Positions 59,574-64,000 of a DNA stretch of 64,000 nt are shown piece after piece (position 1 is the first letter of the stretch; the number at the start of each line of letters is the position of its first letter). The stretch is from Phallus indusiatus. Taxonomy: Eukaryota > Basidiomycota > Agaricomycetes > Phallales > Phallaceae. Under the pieces are notes generated by a model. It was not told the DNA's origin, ran no database searches, and saw only the letters and a list, made by a program, of their open reading frames with translations. The translations under genes and the position numbers were made by a program. Location: contig JAQFWX010000103.1 of the NCBI GenBank assembly GCA_027605045.1, positions 58,752 to 122,751 of the forward strand. The letters run 5' to 3'.

Positions 59574-59857
59574 CATCCATATCCGCATGTACATATAGTC
59601 AGTGTCACACTCCTTTGCTAACTTGCTATTACCCTCGTTTCTAACATTCTCTGCTTTTTTTCCTCTATGGCAGAACATATCACATTCTTTTCATGATCCA
59701 TTATTATGTATACCTAACTCTATGCATCACACTATACCTGCACAGCATCTGTCCTAATTTGTTTTAATCTTATACGGCTTGACTTTTGTATCGTTTTTTA
59801 CTATCACTAATACAACACATCCAATAAATTACCAAAATGTGGTGTGACTGACAAGAT

Positions 59858-62800
59858 CTAATCATCTCTCCATTGAGCACCCATGGCAAAGGCAGCGAAG
59901 CTGTACCGAGCGGCTGCGTCGTGCATACTAGTTGAGGCATGAATCAGTGACCTGAAATGCGAATCACTATGACAACCTACCGTTTTTCTATGCTTTTTCC
60001 AGCCCCGTGACCGGCTTTACGGTCGATTCGAATAAGCAGAGGGTGAGGGTTATTGGCCGCGGTATATTGAAGAGCAGCTGCGTATTTAAAGGAGTGCAGA
60101 GGTACAACACGATCGTCATCTGGAATTTGTTTAAGAAATACTTAGAAACCAAAGAGTTGAGTGTACATACGATCAGCCGTCATGACTAGAGTAGCTGGGT
60201 ATTTTTTGTCTGGCGAGACGTTATGGAGTGGTGAATAAGGAGCAATGAAATCGAAATCGTGAGGGTTTTGAGGATCTCCATAATCCGACGTCCATGCTCG
60301 TCCTACGTGTGAAAGATGAGATATACGTTATTCTAGAGTTAACAAACAGATGGCTAACCTATTGTGAATCTATCAAACTGGAAAATGTTAATATAAGGTA
60401 GTCGTCTGCTTCTACTAATCAACATACCTTGAGCATGTCTAGAACACCAACTTCAGCGACGGCTGCTCCATACAGCCCTTCAGGGGCCCGATTGTTACAG
60501 GCAGCTACAAGTAAGCCTTGAAAGAGACAAAAGACGCTTGAACAATTGGACTAATAAATAGTTCAAAATCCACCAACCTCCGTTCGATGCACCATTGATT
60601 GCAATTCTTCCACGAGCTGCATAATTATTCTCAACCAAAAACTCGCTAAAGGGATTGAATTGGGATTAGGTCATTGTTAGAGATGAGCTCATTCTACCTT
60701 GCAGCGATGAAGTCATCGAAAACGTTAATCTATTATGATATTCTGTCAGTCAAAACGACTGAATGAACACCTCTTATCTTTACCTTTCGTTCTCTTGTTC
60801 CTGCAAGATGCCATTCCTCGCCTGAAAGCAGTCAAAAGGAGCCATTACCTCAAGGCATCCTGCTTACCGAATTCACTTCCACCTCTGAAAAATGTGTAAG
60901 CGATTATTGGAGAAATAGAAGGAAATGATATACCTAATATTTGGTACGGCATAGATAAAGCCATAAGACTGCATTGCCGTTAGGTTGGCTGAACTGTATG
61001 TGGGCCCGATAGATATAGAGAAGCCACCGTAACCTAAGATTGTATTGAGTTAGATAATTAAAAATCTCCAAAATGCATGCATTACCGTATTGCAGAACGG
61101 GGGCTGTCCCGTCAATGGGTGTATCTTTATGCCGGACAATAAACATTGGTACTTTGGTACCATCCTTGCTGGTATACCAAACCTACAGACTTAAGTATAA
61201 TAGTTCAAACATTAAAATAACAACCAACCTGTTCACTGGTAAAGTCCTGAAGATTGAGACCGGGCACTTTGGTATTCCTATACAATGACCACTTGTTCGA
61301 TGCCTTGGAATCGTAGCGGTAAATATCTCCAGGGGTGGTGAAACCTGACATGGTCGCATAGAACCATGACTGGTCCCGCTTAGTAGAAACCTCAATTGTT
61401 CCTACAAAATCTGATGCAAGACGCTGCAGCTGTTTGCCGCCGAAAGAATAAACATAAAGTTCATCTTTAACCTAGTTATGCGGCATTACGTGACGACTCA
61501 AAGCTTTAAAAACCAACACGTCCATACGTTTCGTTTATAGACAACAGCAAGTTTGTCATTGTCAAAGGGTTCGGCTTGTTCCAAATGAGCTCCTTTATCT
61601 TCGGGAATGACGTCTTGCAAGGTATATGCCGGATCTGTCAAGTCAAGCTCGACCACACGGTATTGAGGGGCATCCTTATTAGTTCTGAAATAAAATTTGG
61701 GACCATTGTTCGCGATACTAGTATGGTTAAGATGAGTGTACTGCTTGGAGTAGAAACCAATCTCACTAGTAATAGGCGGCATCGAACGAATCCACGACTT
61801 TATGCCACTTGATTTGTGAATTCAGTTCGTTGGCTTCTTTATCAGCTATCCACACGAGATATTTCTAAAAATGTTTCAAGAAAGTTAATTCGCATATAAA
61901 TAGGAGTAAGCCTACCCTAGACGTATCGCGGTGTATAGACAAGATCAGGTATCGACCATCAACTTCGCTGACTTCCATGCCGAACATGTATTCACGGTGC
62001 TCAGGAAATTCACTGATTAGAATGTCTTCGGCTGTGCAAGTATTAAATATGAAGCACAAAAGGGACGCGAACATGGGTGACTTGCATTGTGGTGTACCAA
62101 TTCTATGGTAGTAGAGTTTGGCATCTAGATCTTGAATTGTTTCGGCGCCGGCTTTATCATCTAAAGTGGAGTCGTATTCTTCTCTGGAAGGATATCGCTG
62201 AAAAACCATGGTTTAAGCAAGTGTTATTACTGGGAGTCAGCTCAGTACCTGATAAAAAAATCCTTTTTCATCATGTGTCCAATTTATGTCGGTGAATTTG
62301 GCGTATCTAAGGACATCTTGTAGCCTTCCTGGGTCTTTCTCTATAATATTCTCCATGGGAGTGTCAAGTGGGTTTGAAGTCGGTCGGATATAGATCGTGA
62401 ATAGATCGGATCCCTGAAAATACGTTCAGCCCGTGATAACCTAGTCATGAAAGTGCATTCTGAACTGACGAAAAGCGAGATTCCATAGGCAAAATATTTT
62501 CCTTGAGGTGAAAATTTCGAAGTAGTTATGGATGCCGTTCCGTCTGCACTGAGCAAATTAGGCTGATGAATGCAACAATAGCAGTTAGTCCGATCTTGCT
62601 GAGAAACAACCGGTACACTAGAGACATACGTCGAAAAATACGTCCCCGACAGCAGTCTCTGGTTGATCTGGATTCGAGAAGTCCGGCAGGTCTGAGGTCT
62701 TGGATTGATAGATTACAGATTGAGCCTGTAAACCCTTGTTATAGTACCAATACCAGCGACCATTCTTTTTGTACGTTGGGGCAGAAAACTGAAAAACGGA

Positions 62801-63166
62801 CGATTAGACGGTTCAAACTCGAGAAATGAATGTTTTGAAAGATCCGTCACCTTGGCGAAATTCATGTTTTTCATGAGTTTGTCAACCAAAAGGTTCTTGT
62901 TTGGAATTTGATCCAACAGCTTGCTTGAAAACTCGACTTGATCGTTGATCCATCTTTGTCAGGGAATGAGTTAGCCTAAGTTTAATGTGGGTATGGAGAC
63001 TAGAAGAGTAGTTTTACTTCTCCGTTTCTTCAGATGGGGACTCCAACCATTGGTAAGGGTCGTGGATTTGGACTTGACCGTGCTTTTCCGATTGGAAAGT
63101 TTCGTAGACATTCGCTCGGCGCGCAGACGGATAGTTGTTTGGAGTCCAGCCAGTGTATGAGGCCAT
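59858..63166 (-). CDS. Prolyl oligopeptidase (serine peptidase family S9A)
   Basis: Many short exons on the minus strand, start [17 protein letters not shown] at 63166, stop at 59858. Family marks in order: [11 protein letters not shown] (N-terminal S9A motif), NGRWYWYYN, the beta-propeller region ([18 protein letters not shown]), then the alpha/beta hydrolase part [31 protein letters not shown]. The catalytic Ser is in [10 protein letters not shown], Asp in MTADHDDRVVP, His in KAGHGAGKS. All three triad residues are present. The enzyme cleaves short peptides after proline in the cytosol. Some exons are tiny; the one coding GGSEFG is about 17 bases. In certain mushrooms a second S9A enzyme processes cyclic peptide toxins, but no precursor gene is seen here and the ordinary housekeeping enzyme is more likely. 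An upstream ATG (63265) would add a tail and seems less likely. Confidence 0.9.
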
Positions 63167-63535
63167 TGTGGTACTAGTATGAAACCGAAGTTCGAGTCCG
63201 CGCACTGCAAACTTGCGTGAATTTATCAGGGGAACCAGGCGAAAGACGTGTGAATGTTGCCACATTAACCAGTTAGGTGAGATGATATTGATAACGACGT
63301 AGCTTAGGTGTTAATTATAGTACTACCCGCAGGGTCAGAATCAGCGTTTTTGAGCTTGAAGTTGTTAATAATAAAATCGGCAAAAATAAGGAACGAATCG
63401 GAATAGGGAATTGGTGTCGAGTGAATTAAGCTGAGAAAAAAAAATGTTTATTGTATTGTCTGGTATGTATTCAAGTATACAAATTATTTTGGTTATCAAT
63501 TATTGCGTATTGTAAGTCCCAAATGAGAAAGACAT
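63167..63535. other. Short intergenic region, POP promoter / STI1 3' flank
   Basis: No gene seen; AT-rich. It holds the 3' end of STI1 and the upstream region of the peptidase. Confidence 0.4.
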
Positions 63536-64000
63536 CTATCGAGGTCCCGTTCTAATGATGCCGGCGGTCATCAATTTTTGTATTTTCGAACGAACAACTG
63601 GGTTTTTCATGTGTTCCATTAAAGCAGCCGGATCTTGTTGAGCTTGTTGCAAAATCTGAGATGAAAATTGTTCAGTTTTTAGGAGTAATCGAAATAATGG
63701 ACAGATCGATCTTACCTGCTGCATAACAGGATCGTTCATAATACCCTATTTTTTTAAAGTTAGGTCTAGAACACAACCTGGCAAACAAGAGAAATGACGT
63801 ACGGCTATTTCAGGATCACGCATAGCTCTTTGCAGTACTTCTTCTTCCGATTCTCCGGCACGTTGAGTATACAAAGCCATGGTTATCTTCTGTATTTGCT
63901 CATCAATCTCCCGTTTGTGTTTCTTGTCTTCATCTACATCTACAGCCTTTTCGAGAGGTTAAACAAAACGGTCCAGAATGTGTATGTGTCCGCAGACTTT
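63536..64000 (-). CDS. STI1: STI1/Hop co-chaperone, C-terminal part (5' end outside window)
   Basis: The three last exons are 63803-63946, 63716-63745 and 63536-63655; bases beyond 63946 appear to be intron. The 98 residues read are the second DP (STI1) domain: [71 protein letters not shown]. This matches the conserved end of Sti1/Hop, which hands clients from Hsp70 to Hsp90 in the cytosol. The TPR domains that bind the chaperones lie upstream, out of the window. Confidence 0.9.

Noticed and set aside
59858..63166. Peptidase as part of a ribosomally made cyclic-peptide toxin cluster
   Set aside because: S9A enzymes of this kind can process such peptides in some mushrooms, but no short precursor gene or other cluster gene is visible, and the neighbours are housekeeping genes (kinesin, STI1).

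Overview
The window is nuclear DNA of a filamentous fungus, most likely a basidiomycete of the mushroom-forming group (Agaricomycotina). Genes are cut by many short introns of about 45-70 bases with GT-AG or occasional GC-AG ends. Several exons are as short as 7-21 bases. There are no operons or ribosome binding sites. The proteins are typical fungal ones: a Pho85-type cyclin, TIM22, an SSXT coactivator, PNUTS, an LDB/PtaB-type cofactor and an Unc104-type kinesin-3. No species assignment was possible from sequence alone.

Layout. 1-580: end of an acyl-CoA dehydrogenase (+). 994-2572: Pcl-type cyclin (+). 3262-4384: short-chain dehydrogenase (-). 4404-4846: unrecognised, possibly broken ORF (-). 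5026-6319: leucine carboxyl methyltransferase (-). 6384-7385: TIM22 (+). 7875-9886: SH3 protein (-). 11054-15422: SSXT-domain coactivator with a long Q-rich tail (-). 16040-16540: coding debris (-). 17174-18591: UDP-GlcNAc-type nucleotide-sugar transporter (-). 18955-28121: three paralogous C2H2 zinc-finger genes (A, B, C; all -), with broken pieces of both flanking genes between A and B. 30151-32555: GEN1/YEN1-type nuclease (+). 33430-33512: tRNA-Ser(AGA) (+). 33664-34573: a fourth, divergent zinc-finger relative (D, -). 35356-36479: HMG-box protein (-). 37389-41640: PNUTS-like PP1 regulator (+). 43447-49286: LIM-domain-binding cofactor (-). 50472-51305: IMP3 (+). 53219-59573: kinesin-3 (+). 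59858-63166: prolyl oligopeptidase (-). 63536-end: C-terminus of the STI1 co-chaperone (-).

Most of the window is housekeeping plus transcription or chromatin regulators. The dynamic part is 18-34 kb. An ancestral order of transporter(-), zinc finger(-), GEN1(+) appears to have been tandemly duplicated. At about 22.59-22.63 kb a truncated GEN1 5' end abuts a truncated transporter 5' end, which looks like the duplication junction. A second, younger duplication of about 3.5 kb then made zinc-finger copies B and C, whose non-coding flanks are still recognisably alike.

Caveats. TIM22 and the dehydrogenase each carry one apparent single-base frame break, and both are explained by one missing G in a run of G. 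An assembly error is therefore as likely as gene decay. Exon boundaries were chosen by eye from splice signals and reading-frame continuity. For the cyclin, leucine carboxyl methyltransferase, SH3, SSXT, transporter, GEN1, HMG, PNUTS, LDB, IMP3 and kinesin models, the summed exon lengths are exact multiples of three.
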